Source: Chloroflexota bacterium (lineage in GTDB: Bacteria; Chloroflexota; Dehalococcoidia; GIF9; UBA5629). Taken from it: a DNA stretch of 44,131 nt. The translations under genes were made by a program, and so were the position numbers. Within the stretch, counting starts at the first letter, position 1; each line of letters opens with the position of its first letter. The notes below the pieces were generated by a model that saw only the letters and a program-made list of their open reading frames with translations, searched no databases and was not told the origin of the DNA. Below are positions 17,185-25,710 of this stretch, piece by piece. Location of the stretch: positions 1 through 44,131 of the forward strand of contig VGNY01000005.1 in assembly GCA_016865895.1 (NCBI GenBank). The letters are read 5' to 3'.

Positions 17185-18366
17185 ATGAGGCTATTGGTTA
17201 TCGGACTGGGGCAATGTGGCTCCCGAGTCGCCGACCAGTTTGTCCGCCTAAATAAGCGGGCACAAGGGCAGTGGGGTGTCGACATAGTCACTGGAACCTT
17301 TGCCGTGAATACAGACCAGACTGACCTCACTGGCTTAACTCACATCGGCTCCGATTATATGCATCGCATTCTTATCGGCGGACGCAAGACCTGGGGACAC
17401 GGCGTCGGCAAGGTAAACGAGCTAGGTGCCGAGCTGGCCAGAGAAGACGGGGACAAGGTAGTCGATGCCGTCAGAACTGCACCCAATTTCTATCAGACTC
17501 ACGCCTTCATACTCATCGCTGGGGCGGCCGGCGGCACTGGCTCAGGCGCTATATCAATAATCGCTCAGATGCTTAAAGAGCGTTACATAGGCAAGCCAGT
17601 TTATGCCCTCGTCGTCCTCCCCTTCGAGCACGAAGAGATGGCCGAGCTGAGAAGCGTCTATAATACAGCGACCTGTCTCAAGTCCATACATTCGGTAGCT
17701 GACGGCGTCTTTCTAGCCGATAATCAGCGCTATGTAAGAAAGGATGCCAGTCTGGCAATGAACTTGGACAGGATAAACTCGGCAATTGCCGAACCTTTCT
17801 ATGACATGATGTGCGCTGGTGAGGTAACCAGATTCAAATACGTGGGTGCTAAGACCCTAGATGCCGGTGACATTATGCAATCTCTAGATGGCTGGACAGC
17901 CATCGGCACTGGCAGGTCGGGCATACCACGCGCTTTCCGCTTCCCCTGGGAATTGGCCAAGGTCAGCTTCAAGGAGAAGGGCGCTGAGACTTTGAGAGCA
18001 ATGCAGGCAATGGACGCTGCGGTAAGCGAGCTTTCTGTTGGCTGCAGCCCCGAGGATGCCGGTAGAGCTTTATACCTGTTATCAGCCCCGGCCAAAGATA
18101 TGTCTATGGATATAGCCAAAGGTCTGGGTGACTACCTCCGAGAGCTGGCAGAAAACGCTGTAATCAGAGCGGGCGATTTCCCCAGAGGTGGGACCACCGT
18201 TGATGTGACTATAATACTTTCCCAGTTAGCTTTCGTACAGAAGATAAGAGACTACTACGACCGGGCTACAGCCTTCGCTCAGACACAGAAAGAACGAATA
18301 AAGGAAACTACAGGCCGACTCCGTGACATGGAGGACGCAGCCAAAGGTCTGCCCAGCCTAATCTAA
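17185..18366 (+). CDS. Tubulin/FtsZ-superfamily GTPase, non-canonical
   Basis: 393 aa. The N-terminus has a tubulin-type nucleotide loop (GLGQCGSR, residues 7-14) and the tubulin/FtsZ signature GGTGSG at about 116-121, so GTP binding is likely. The T7 catalytic loop reads NLDRIN (about 193-198) where FtsZ has NxDxxD, keeping the first Asp and losing the second acidic residue. The body is distinct from FtsZ, the C-terminus is a charged helix without the FtsZ tail peptide, and the closest informal comparison is to CetZ- or FtsZ-like proteins. It may form filaments; the cellular role is unknown. It has its own promoter. A paralogue with a degraded signature is encoded on the other strand at 24069-25148. 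Confidence 0.85.
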   Translation: MRLLVIGLGQCGSRVADQFVRLNKRAQGQWGVDIVTGTFAVNTDQTDLTGLTHIGSDYMHRILIGGRKTWGHGVGKVNELGAELAREDGDKVVDAVRTAPNFYQTHAFILIAGAAGGTGSGAISIIAQMLKERYIGKPVYALVVLPFEHEEMAELRSVYNTATCLKSIHSVADGVFLADNQRYVRKDASLAMNLDRINSAIAEPFYDMMCAGEVTRFKYVGAKTLDAGDIMQSLDGWTAIGTGRSGIPRAFRFPWELAKVSFKEKGAETLRAMQAMDAAVSELSVGCSPEDAGRALYLLSAPAKDMSMDIAKGLGDYLRELAENAVIRAGDFPRGGTTVDVTIILSQLAFVQKIRDYYDRATAFAQTQKERIKETTGRLRDMEDAAKGLPSLI

Positions 18367-18397
18367 CCGCCTCAAATCTTCTACTGGTAAAACACAA

Positions 18398-18480
18398 ATG
18401 TAGGGACAGGCTCCTTTAGACCTGTCCTTTACTTTTGCCAGGGGAAGCGGACAGACCTAAAGGTCTGCTGTCCCTACAAA
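18398..18480. repeat. Dispersed repeat, GGGACAGGTC variant
   Basis: TGTAGGGACAG...CTGTCC and GGACAGACCTAAAGGTCT...CTGTCCCTACA form two hairpins lying convergently between two genes. It is a relative of the hairpin at 9449-9470. Confidence 0.7.
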
Positions 18481-18508
18481 TTCTTATGTCGTTCTTGACA
18501 ATTGATTA

Positions 18509-19873
18509 TCAGCCGGTTAATCGGCCTCTAGCCTTTCTCGGCACACACTTGTTTGCCGCTTGGATAACCAAGGCTAGACTCATCAAGTAGTCGTCGTGAC
18601 CATCGCTAGGGTCAACAAAGAAGTTCAAGGTTTGGTTTGGCCTATAGACTGATTTGGCTTTCTCCAGCTCAAATATAAGCTCCCTGTAATCAGTTGAGCC
18701 ATCATGCTTATACAGCTTTAGCCTGCCTGAGTTAATGGCAGCTAGCAGGTCAAAACCGGCGTCTGACTTTGTTTTCTGGGTGAACTTGAATGGGACCACC
18801 TTGCCGCCCAGGGGCTTGCGCAGGAAGCTGGTGACAGGCTCGCCGATGCCTGTGGCATCAGTAACAATTCGGCTACAATGCCAGACATTCTTGAGTATGT
18901 CCACCATCTGGGGATAGAGTTCAGAGTGGTTCTTGCCCACCCAGGCATACTGCTCTACCACACGTATCAGCGGCTCCTTAGCCGCCTCGGTAGTATCTGG
19001 TATAACTTCGGCGATAGTTATGACAGTGGCATCTCTGCCCGGCCGAGTTAAAACCTCATCTTCAAGCTGCTCCGATTCACCAGCAAAATCAATACCAGCT
19101 ACATAAATCCTATGTTCCTGAGGTTGATGAAACCTGGAATGGTCTCCTCGGAGCTGGGCGATTTGCTGGCTGGTCAGAAAACCACCTCCACCCCGGAGCG
19201 GCAGCAGCGCATACTGAGTACGGAATAATGGATGGGCTTCGCCAAGCCGCTCCAGCTCGGACTCGACAAAAGCCTTATAAGCTGGATTATACCTGGCCAC
19301 ATCCTGCCAGTCATACCTGAAATGGCGCTTGATGCCATCTTTTTTCTCTAATTCCAGGTTGGTCTGCTTAACTTCTTCTAACAGTGTAGTGTCATCCCAG
19401 GTTGTGCCATAGTGGACAGTAGTGGCATTCGATGCCGATGCCATAGGCCTGAATTCCTTGGTGTATTTGTCTTTGTCCACATCCTGAGATTCATCAATCT
19501 CCAAAAGTATGTCAGCGGTGTGGCCAACGACTGAGCTGGATTCATCGGCTGACAGGAACACTTGGCGAGCATTGCCCAGCCTGACCATATAGCCAGCTTC
19601 GGTAAGCCAGATACCGCCAAAGCCGAAATCGTCAAGTCGCTCCTTCAGCCGGCTTATGGAGATAATAGTCTGCGGCTTAAAGGTTGGTGAACATTTGATG
19701 GCATTGCCGCCGGCAGCCATGAACATTGTCAACAACAGCACCTCTAAGTGTGCTGAAAGCTCGTTCTTACCACCCTGTCGGGCTATTTCAACCGAAAATG
19801 TTAAGCCCAGGTCACGCTGGATACTTTCGATTACAGCTTTAGCTACTTCCGCTTGGTATGGACGTAATCTCAT
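18509..19873 (-). CDS. Phage-type terminase large subunit
   Basis: 454 aa from ATG 19873; the longer frame to 19915 reads into a repeat and is rejected. It is a DNA-packaging motor: an N-terminal ATPase with a Walker A-like ARQGGKNE and Walker B LLEIDES, then an RNase H-like nuclease with acidic clusters in AGIDFAGE, IVTDATGIGEP and GHDDYLMSL. All key elements look intact. The start codon follows a D-type repeat with no visible Shine-Dalgarno. Upstream on the same strand are a small terminase-like gene and a short ORF, but no portal, capsid or tail gene is nearby. It could be a domesticated phage fragment or part of an unrecognised packaging or gene-transfer system. Confidence 0.88.
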   Translation of the reverse strand: MRLRPYQAEVAKAVIESIQRDLGLTFSVEIARQGGKNELSAHLEVLLLTMFMAAGGNAIKCSPTFKPQTIISISRLKERLDDFGFGGIWLTEAGYMVRLGNARQVFLSADESSSVVGHTADILLEIDESQDVDKDKYTKEFRPMASASNATTVHYGTTWDDTTLLEEVKQTNLELEKKDGIKRHFRYDWQDVARYNPAYKAFVESELERLGEAHPLFRTQYALLPLRGGGGFLTSQQIAQLRGDHSRFHQPQEHRIYVAGIDFAGESEQLEDEVLTRPGRDATVITIAEVIPDTTEAAKEPLIRVVEQYAWVGKNHSELYPQMVDILKNVWHCSRIVTDATGIGEPVTSFLRKPLGGKVVPFKFTQKTKSDAGFDLLAAINSGRLKLYKHDGSTDYRELIFELEKAKSVYRPNQTLNFFVDPSDGHDDYLMSLALVIQAANKCVPRKARGRLTG

Positions 19874-20040
19874 ATTAAAAATCAAAGGGCAAAATGCGCC
19901 AACTAGTGTAGCCACGACCCTAAAGGGTCGTGGCTACGAGGCTAAAGCCTCGTGGCTAGTGTCATTCTGAGGGAGCCCTTCCGTGGAAGGTCGACCGAAG
20001 AATCTCATAGACCCTTCGCTTCGCTCGGGTGTCATAAAAG
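19874..20040. repeat. D-, A- and B-type repeats inside the terminase cassette
   Basis: A D-type end (AAAAATCAAAGGGCAAAATG) abuts the terminase start codon. It is followed by an A-type palindrome (CACGACCCTAAAGGGTCGTG, CGAGGCTAAAGCCTCG) and a B-type GTCATTCTGAG...GAAGAATCTC unit. Confidence 0.75.
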
Positions 20041-20046
20041 CGTGAT

Positions 20047-20373
20047 TTATCTGACTATCGCCTTTATTCCCAGCGGAATGGCTATCTCGGTGAGCACCCT
20101 GGTGATGGCTTCCTTGAGCGATTTCTTCTGCTCCTTGGTGATGTTGTAGCGAGTCATAACAAGCCGTGAAATAGCATTAGCCATCTTCAGATGAAGGTCA
20201 AACCTCTGGGGCTCTTCCACAATAAGTTCGCGGAGCTTAATACGAAGTATAGCTATTTCCTCATCAATACCGTCTACACCTCTGGCCTCCTCAAGCTTCA
20301 GCTTCTCAGCTTCATCCAGTACCTGGCCGTAGAATCCCGGTTTCTTGCCCTTTGCGGTGCTTTTTCTGGTCAT
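20047..20373 (-). CDS. Probable terminase small subunit-like protein
   Basis: 108 aa from ATG 20373, preceded by GGTGAGAAG. The protein is basic at the N-terminus (RKSTAKGKK) and then helical and charged, with IDEEIAILRIKLRELIVEE and SRLVMTRYNITKEQKKSL. I assign it as a DNA-recognition partner of the terminase by position, size and composition rather than by a diagnostic motif. It lies on the same strand as the large subunit, 173 bases upstream, the gap being filled with repeats. Confidence 0.6.
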   Translation of the reverse strand: MTRKSTAKGKKPGFYGQVLDEAEKLKLEEARGVDGIDEEIAILRIKLRELIVEEPQRFDLHLKMANAISRLVMTRYNITKEQKKSLKEAITRVLTEIAIPLGIKAIVR

Positions 20374-20509
20374 TTTGCTTCTCACCCAAAAGACGTCCTG
20401 CGTTTTCTGGGAACCCGTTTTGCATCGTCTTGATAAGCCCATAAACGAGAACATACGCAGCTAGGTCATACCTTTGCTCGTCTAAAGCCACTTTCAACAA
20501 TTTCCCCAT
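20312..20509 (-). CDS. Small hypothetical protein upstream of the terminase genes
   Basis: About 65 aa from ATG 20509 (MGKLLKVALDEQRYDLAAYV). Its last third overlaps the small terminase gene by 62 bases in another frame. The first 40 residues look like a real helical protein: no repeats and normal composition. No clear Shine-Dalgarno is present. It could be a DNA-binding or adaptor component of the terminase cassette; this is inference from position only. Confidence 0.45.
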   Translation of the reverse strand: MGKLLKVALDEQRYDLAAYVLVYGLIKTMQNGFPENAGRLLGEKQNDQKKHRKGQETGILRPGTG

Positions 20510-20594
20510 AATCAATATGTTAGCACTAATGTTCTATTAAAACAAGTGAATCTTGTCGCTTTTTGGGTTTCGCTGGTGTATGGGCAAGGCGGGC

Positions 20595-20623
20595 TTGGGA
20601 TAAATTAGTGGGTGTGTTATACT
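20595..20623 (+). promoter_or_regulatory. Promoter of the TPR lipoprotein gene
   Basis: TTGGGA (20595-20600), a 17-bp spacer and TATACT (20618-20623) predict a start near 20630. That leaves only about 4 nt before ATG 20634, with no Shine-Dalgarno, so the mRNA is probably leaderless. Confidence 0.7.
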
Positions 20624-20633
20624 TACCGCCACT

Positions 20634-21899
20634 ATGCAAAGCGGATTAACGGTTATTCTACTAATCTGTGTCATGTTCACAATACTGGCATGCTCTAATC
20701 CGGCATCAGAGCATCTTAATCAAGGTGACGCCTATCTTCAGCAGGGACAATGGGAGGAGGCTATTGCTGAGTATGACAAAACCATCGAGCTTGACCCTAA
20801 CCTTGCTCTGGCCTACAGCAAACGTGGTTGGGCTTATGCTGGCAAGGGGAATTGGGAACGAGCTATTAACGACTTGAGTAAGGCGATCGAACTGGACCCC
20901 AAGCTGGTTGAGGCATATACTCACCGGGCTGATATTTACCATAGTCAAGGGCAATGGGACTTAGCCATTGCCGACCTTAACAAGGCTATCGAACTAGACC
21001 CAAAGTTGGCCTTGGCATACAGTAACCGGGGGTGGGCTTATGCCAGTAAGGGACAATTAGACTTAGCTCTCACTGATTTGAACAAGGCAATCGAGCTTGA
21101 CCCGGGGTTAGCTGAGGCCTATTACAATCGGGCGTTGATTCATAATAGTCGAGAGCGATGGGATATGAGTATTGCTGACTTGAGCAAAGCTATTGAGCTC
21201 GACCCCACCAACTTTCTCGCTTACAATGACCGAGGCTCCACCTACACTAACATTGGGAAACTCGACCTGGCTATTGCTGACCTGGACAAAGCCATAGAGC
21301 TTGCCCCTAATTATGCCCTCGCCTATTACAATCGAGGATTAGTCCACAGAGAGGAGAGAAACTGGGACCAGGCTATTGCTGACTTGAACAAATTCATTGA
21401 GTTGGACACCACGGCAAGATTAGCCCTCAAAGAGTTGGCTATGGCATACTATCTCCGTGGAGCCGATTACGGAGCAAAAGGCCAGTGGGATTTTGCTATT
21501 GCTGACTTGAACAAGGCTATCGAGCTTGACCCGAAGTTAGCAAAAGCTTACGCCGTCAGGGGAAATGTTCACAATCAAAAACAACAATGGGATTTAGGTG
21601 TTGCCGACCTGACAAAGGCAATTGAACTGGTATCCGACTTCGCTCCATACTACCAAGTCCGGAGCTATAGCTTCCTCAACCTTGGGGAAATGGACAAGGC
21701 AATCGCCGATTTGAGCAAGGCAATCGAGCTTGAACCCGACTACGCTCTGGCTTATTACAATCGAGGAATCATTCATTTCAACAAAGGACGAGCTGATTTT
21801 GCTATTGCCGACTTCAATAAGGTAATAGGGCTATCCGATGACAACGACCTGATTGAAGCAGCCAAAGCGCGCATATCAGAAATCCAGCGTAGAAAGTAA
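20634..21899 (+). CDS. TPR-repeat lipoprotein
   Basis: 421 aa. A lipoprotein signal (lipobox ILAC, Cys20) is followed by about eleven to twelve 34-residue tetratricopeptide repeats covering nearly all the protein. The repeating core is W/L-D-x-A-I-A-D-L-x-K-A-I-E-L-D-P-x-L-A. TPR arrays build solenoids that hold protein partners, so this is likely a membrane-tethered scaffold on the outer face. The partner is unknown. The repeats are very alike in sequence, pointing to expansion by internal duplication. Confidence 0.88.
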   Translation: MQSGLTVILLICVMFTILACSNPASEHLNQGDAYLQQGQWEEAIAEYDKTIELDPNLALAYSKRGWAYAGKGNWERAINDLSKAIELDPKLVEAYTHRADIYHSQGQWDLAIADLNKAIELDPKLALAYSNRGWAYASKGQLDLALTDLNKAIELDPGLAEAYYNRALIHNSRERWDMSIADLSKAIELDPTNFLAYNDRGSTYTNIGKLDLAIADLDKAIELAPNYALAYYNRGLVHREERNWDQAIADLNKFIELDTTARLALKELAMAYYLRGADYGAKGQWDFAIADLNKAIELDPKLAKAYAVRGNVHNQKQQWDLGVADLTKAIELVSDFAPYYQVRSYSFLNLGEMDKAIADLSKAIELEPDYALAYYNRGIIHFNKGRADFAIADFNKVIGLSDDNDLIEAAKARISEIQRRK

Positions 21900-21904
21900 T
21901 GCCA

Positions 21905-21990
21905 CCTGTGTAGTGCGACCTATGTAGTGCGACCCTTCAGGGTCGCCGTGGTGCGGTGGTTTTGGACGAGGCTAAAACCTCGCATTACTA
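21905..21990. repeat. A-type palindromic repeat
   Basis: TGTAGTGCGACC (twice), GACCCTTCAGGGTC and GACGAGGCTAAAACCTCG form the usual A-type hairpins between convergent genes. Confidence 0.7.
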
Positions 21991-22034
21991 TATTGGAAAA
22001 TCATTTGTTTTTTACGTTTCTTGGTGCTTGGGAT

Positions 22035-22700
22035 TTAGAGTTTCTGCTTAAAAAAGGCAGCTACCTTACCCGCCATCTCCACCTCGTGTCCCCACCAGAA
22101 GTGGTCTGCGCCAGAAATAACTTCGAATTGCCTTGGCTCAGCCGCCTCCTTCTTAATCATCTCCGCCTGACTTGGCGGCACCACAAAATCATCGGTTCCA
22201 CAGATTATAAGCTTAGGTTTGGTGCAACCCTTCAACAAAGGCATCTGCGATGGCTCAAGCGGCGGTGAGATAAGTGCCACCGCTTTGACCCGCTCATCAA
22301 CGCAGGCCACAGGCAAGACCACAGCAGCACCGAAGGAATAGCCAAGCAGTCCCACTCTATCGCCATTCACTTCAGGCTGCGAAATCAGCCAGCTTATGGC
22401 CGCTTTTACATCTTCCTGCTCAGCGACACCACCCCCATAGCTACCATCACTGCGCCCTACACCACGAAAGTTAAACATTAAGGCAATCATGGACTCATTC
22501 AACAAAGCCGAACCTGCTGCCAAGATAACATTATTATCCATTGAGCCGCCATAGAGAGGATGAGGATGACATAGGACTATCGCTGGGAAAACTCCGCTAC
22601 CCTCAGGATAATAGCAGATACCTTCCAGAGTCAGATTGCCGCAAGGGAAAGATACAGCGCTCTGTCTCAGTCTTTCTTCTCCTGCTTGTTTCCCCACCAA
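22035..22700 (-). CDS. Alpha/beta hydrolase, dienelactone-hydrolase-like
   Basis: 221 aa. The alpha/beta-hydrolase fold is indicated by HPHPLYGGSMDNN (oxyanion-side loop), the nucleophile elbow GYSFG (Ser near 120), the acid in ICGTDDFV (Asp near 173) and the His in GADHFWWG (near 201). This is the pattern of the small hydrolase family related to YsgA and PhaZ-like esterases. The substrate is unknown. The frame opens at TTG 22700 or GTG 22697, overlapping the end of rarA by about 34 bases, so it is translationally linked. The exact start is uncertain. Confidence 0.8.
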   Translation of the reverse strand: MVGKQAGEERLRQSAVSFPCGNLTLEGICYYPEGSGVFPAIVLCHPHPLYGGSMDNNVILAAGSALLNESMIALMFNFRGVGRSDGSYGGGVAEQEDVKAAISWLISQPEVNGDRVGLLGYSFGAAVVLPVACVDERVKAVALISPPLEPSQMPLLKGCTKPKLIICGTDDFVVPPSQAEMIKKEAAEPRQFEVISGADHFWWGHEVEMAGKVAAFFKQKL

Positions 22701-24037
22701 GCCTTAAGCCTGGTGCGGACTTCCCTTTCATAGCCCTGGTCGGTTGGTGAATAATAGCGCTTCCCCTTAAGCTGAGCCGGTAGGTTCTGCTGCTCAACAA
22801 AGTGTCCGGAATAGTCGTGAGCATATTTATAGCCCTTCCCATAATCCATTTTGTGCATCAACCCGGTGACCGGATTGCGCAGATGAAGTGGCACCGGCTC
22901 ATTACGACTTCGCTCCACGTCTTCTTGCACTTTAGAATAAGCCTCGTATAAGGAGTTACTTTTCGGTGCTGTAGCCAGATAGGTTACCGCTTCAGCCAGT
23001 GCCAGATTGCATTCGGGCATGCCTACGAAATGGACTGCTTGTTGGGCGGCTACGGCTACCATCAATGCTTGAGGGTCAGCCATTCCCACATCCTCAGAGG
23101 CAAAACGAACCAGTCGCCGGGCAATGTAAAGAGGGTCTTCTCCAGCCTCAAGCATTCGCCCCATCCAGTACAAAGCTGCGTCCGGGTCTGAACCACGCAG
23201 CGACTTATGAAGTGCCGAAATAAGGTCATAATGCTGGTCACCACTCTTATCGTAAAGCAAAGCCCGATGCTGCAATGCCTCCTCAATGGTCTTCAAACTA
23301 AGCCAACGATATCCATCAGCATCGGGTGAATTCGCCTGAGTTGCCATTTCTAAGGCATTGAGCGCTACGCGAGCATCACCATTTGACATCACAACCAGAT
23401 GCTTCAAAGCATCTTCATCCAGTTTTACCTTAAACTTGCCCAGCCCTCTTTCCTCATCCTCAATGGCTCGCTCCACGATAAGACGAACCCTGTCATCAGT
23501 TAATGAATTCAGAGTAAATACACGGCACCTTGAGAGCAGAGCCGAGATAACCTCAAAGGAAGGATTCTCCGTTGTGGCCCCAATGAGAATTACCACACCA
23601 TTCTCCACAAAAGGCAGCACAGCATCCTGCTGGGTCTTGTTGAAGCGATGTATCTCGTCAATAAATAGGATGGTGCGTTGTCCAGAGAGCCTGCGTCTGT
23701 GCCTTGCCTCCTCCACAATGCGGCGCAAGTCGGCTACACCAGCACTAACAGCACTTAGTGGACTGAAATGCGACTTAGTAACACTGGCGATAACATAGGC
23801 TAAAGTGGTCTTGCCGCTACCTGGCGGTCCCCAGAAAATCATGGATGGCAATTGGTCTTTTTCAATGCATTTCCTCAGTACTCGCTCTTCACCTACCAAG
23901 TGCTCCTGCCCTACAAACTCAGCAAAACTGCGGGGACGCATTCTGGTGGCTAAAGGCACATCTTGGGACAACTCTGTGTCCACCCCAAACATCTCCTTCC
24001 CGCTCGTTTCCAGCTTATTCAGGTCAAAAAGAGTCAT
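22667..24037 (-). CDS. rarA: Replication-associated recombination protein A (AAA ATPase)
   Basis: 456 aa, normal for the RarA/MgsA/WRNIP1 family. It is a clamp-loader-like AAA+ ATPase acting at stalled replication forks. Motifs: RPRSFAEFVGQEH at the N-terminus, Walker A GPPGSGKTT, Walker B FIDEIHRFNK, sensor 1 GATTENPSF, and the C-terminal tetramerisation domain with DPDAALYWMGRMLEAGEDPLYI cut by the usual ARR segment. The C-terminus ends in the typical YYSPTDQGYE segment. It lies 31 bases after the tubulin-like gene and overlaps the hydrolase gene. Confidence 0.95.
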   Translation of the reverse strand: MTLFDLNKLETSGKEMFGVDTELSQDVPLATRMRPRSFAEFVGQEHLVGEERVLRKCIEKDQLPSMIFWGPPGSGKTTLAYVIASVTKSHFSPLSAVSAGVADLRRIVEEARHRRRLSGQRTILFIDEIHRFNKTQQDAVLPFVENGVVILIGATTENPSFEVISALLSRCRVFTLNSLTDDRVRLIVERAIEDEERGLGKFKVKLDEDALKHLVVMSNGDARVALNALEMATQANSPDADGYRWLSLKTIEEALQHRALLYDKSGDQHYDLISALHKSLRGSDPDAALYWMGRMLEAGEDPLYIARRLVRFASEDVGMADPQALMVAVAAQQAVHFVGMPECNLALAEAVTYLATAPKSNSLYEAYSKVQEDVERSRNEPVPLHLRNPVTGLMHKMDYGKGYKYAHDYSGHFVEQQNLPAQLKGKRYYSPTDQGYEREVRTRLKAWWGNKQEKKD

Positions 24038-24068
24038 GCTAACTTGGCTTCTTCTCTTTCTCCGCTGC

Positions 24069-25148
24069 TTAAGTCAGCTTTGCTGCCCTATCGTAATAGC
24101 TCTTAATCCTGTCCACGTAAATCAATTCTGAAACTGCCACAGTGACCTGGGTAAAACCTTTGGCTCCGTAGAAACTGCCATCTCTTATTTCAGCATTGGG
24201 CACCAGTTGTCGCAACCGATTCCCCAGAACACTAACCATATCTATGTTAGCCTGTTTCGCCGGAGCTGAGAGGAGATACATGGCTCTACCAGCATCCTCC
24301 AGCTTACAGTCAACAGACAACCGCATCAACGCCAGATTCATCGCTTCCACCGCCTTTCTCGTTTCCGAACTCTTCTCCTCGAATTCCTGCGCTCTCCTCC
24401 AAGGTAATATTGACGAGCCAAATTCCGCCCTGCCCACACCTATCGCCGTCCAACCTAACAAAGTCTGAACGATGTCTCCGGCATCAAGCACCTTGCCGCC
24501 GACATATTTTGAACCAGTCATCTCACCAGCACAGAGAAGGTCGTAGAACAGAAAAGTTATCTCTTTATTCACACCTCTTATGTTACCGGATGGTACCACC
24601 TCTCCCACCACTCCAAATCCCCCGTTATCCACCAGAATTACAGCATCAACCAGCTTATCTAGAGATTTCAAGCACACAGCAGTATTCCTAACCAGACATG
24701 GGTCGTCCAGCTCGGAATCACGGGGAAGTACTATAAGCGCATAGACCGGTTTATCCACACGCCGCTCCTTGAGCAACTGGACTAGTACCGGAACACCGCC
24801 TGAACCAAGGCTTCCGCCAGCACCAGCGACAAACAGAAAGGCATCAGTATCAACAAAGGCACCAAGTCTCATAGCCAGCATCACCCGCTCGCTTTCCTGG
24901 CGCATCAGTCTGGCACCAGCTTCACTCGATTTGGCATCAAGCTCCAGAGAACCACGAATAACCACTGGTTTCAACAGCTCACGCCCGAACTTGGTCACCG
25001 CGTCCAGAATGGCTTGTTCATTACTGACCGCATAGGCGCACGTAATTATATTAACGTGCCGCTCGTTTCTTGCCCTTCTATTTAGATGAGCGAACTCACC
25101 AGCTAGCCTGCAACCGCACTTGCCAACGCCGATAACCATCAATTTCAT
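24069..25148 (-). CDS. Tubulin/FtsZ-like paralogue with degenerate GTP-binding loop
   Basis: 359 aa. It is clearly homologous to the 17185 protein: shared GxGxCGxR start, KPVYALIVLP, YDLLCAGEMT.SKYVG, LDAGDI.Q, GWTAIG.GR and GRAMYLLSAPAK blocks. The tubulin signature GGTGSG is changed: the aligned stretch reads GSLGSG within GGSLGSGG (residues 111-118), and the T7 region GVNKEITF lacks the catalytic Asp. GTP hydrolysis is therefore doubtful. A non-hydrolysing partner or cap of the first protein is a reasonable guess. GGAGA precedes ATG 25148. It sits between the toxin-antitoxin pair and rarA on the same strand. Confidence 0.85.
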   Translation of the reverse strand: MKLMVIGVGKCGCRLAGEFAHLNRRARNERHVNIITCAYAVSNEQAILDAVTKFGRELLKPVVIRGSLELDAKSSEAGARLMRQESERVMLAMRLGAFVDTDAFLFVAGAGGSLGSGGVPVLVQLLKERRVDKPVYALIVLPRDSELDDPCLVRNTAVCLKSLDKLVDAVILVDNGGFGVVGEVVPSGNIRGVNKEITFLFYDLLCAGEMTGSKYVGGKVLDAGDIVQTLLGWTAIGVGRAEFGSSILPWRRAQEFEEKSSETRKAVEAMNLALMRLSVDCKLEDAGRAMYLLSAPAKQANIDMVSVLGNRLRQLVPNAEIRDGSFYGAKGFTQVTVAVSELIYVDRIKSYYDRAAKLT

Positions 25149-25194
25149 ATTTCTTATGTCTCCTTACCAAAAGATACTGCACAGCACCGCAAAT

Positions 25195-25464
25195 TTAAAA
25201 CAGCTCATCAACTTTATCATAAGTAGCCTCAGCACGTCTTGTCACCTTGCCCACAATTACAAGCTGGTCTTTATCAAAAACAGCGCAAATAATACGCCAA
25301 TCGCCACAACGTACTCGGTAAATTGGGCCTCTCAGCTTTCTCGCCCCCACAGGTCTCGGACTCTGTCCAAGCTTCTGAATAGCCCCCACTATACGGTCGA
25401 ACTCCTTACTCCGAAGCTCATCTAGCTCTCTTTGTGCCCTGGGGGTCAACTCAAGCCGATACAT
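25195..25464 (-). CDS. RelE/ParE-family toxin
   Basis: 89 aa, typical for a type II toxin that cuts mRNA on the ribosome (RelE) or poisons gyrase (ParE). The family pattern is clear: YRLELTPRAQRELDEL start, KLRGPIYRVRCGDWRIICAVF core and VTRRAEATYDK end, with the conserved arginines in RVRCGDWR. The start overlaps the antitoxin stop by 14 bases, which is usual for coupled pairs. Confidence 0.88.
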   Translation of the reverse strand: MYRLELTPRAQRELDELRSKEFDRIVGAIQKLGQSPRPVGARKLRGPIYRVRCGDWRIICAVFDKDQLVIVGKVTRRAEATYDKVDELF

Positions 25465-25690
25465 GCGCCTTCCTCCGGCGCAAGTACTCCTCCAATTCCA
25501 CCGATGAGCCTGCCTGAGCTTGATAATGGGCTAACTCCACCTCCATATCTCTAATGTCCTCAATATCTTCACCATAGACTATTTCAACGGCTTTCCTGAC
25601 TAATTCGGCTATGGAGGTGTTGTTTTCAAAAGCTAACTTCCTTAGCCCTTCATGCATTTCTTCACTAAGATAAACCATGGTCTTTTTCAT
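25451..25690 (-). CDS. Ribbon-helix-helix antitoxin
   Basis: 79 aa. The N-terminal half is a CopG/RHH DNA-binding fold (KKTMVYLSEEMHEGLRKLA then NTSIAELVRKAV). The C-terminal acidic and Tyr/Glu-rich tail would wrap the RelE-type toxin. It should repress its own promoter, whose -10 lies in an imperfect palindrome. Confidence 0.87.
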   Translation of the reverse strand: MKKTMVYLSEEMHEGLRKLAFENNTSIAELVRKAVEIVYGEDIEDIRDMEVELAHYQAQAGSSVELEEYLRRRKAHVSA

Positions 25691-25710
25691 CTTTCTTTAC
25701 TCCACCTTTA

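Noticed and set aside
17185-18366. Canonical cell-division FtsZ
   Set aside because: The nucleotide loop is tubulin-like, T7 is incomplete and the FtsZ C-terminal peptide is missing.
18509-20515. Complete prophage
   Set aside because: Only terminase-type genes are present; no integrase, portal, capsid, tail or lysis gene is seen.
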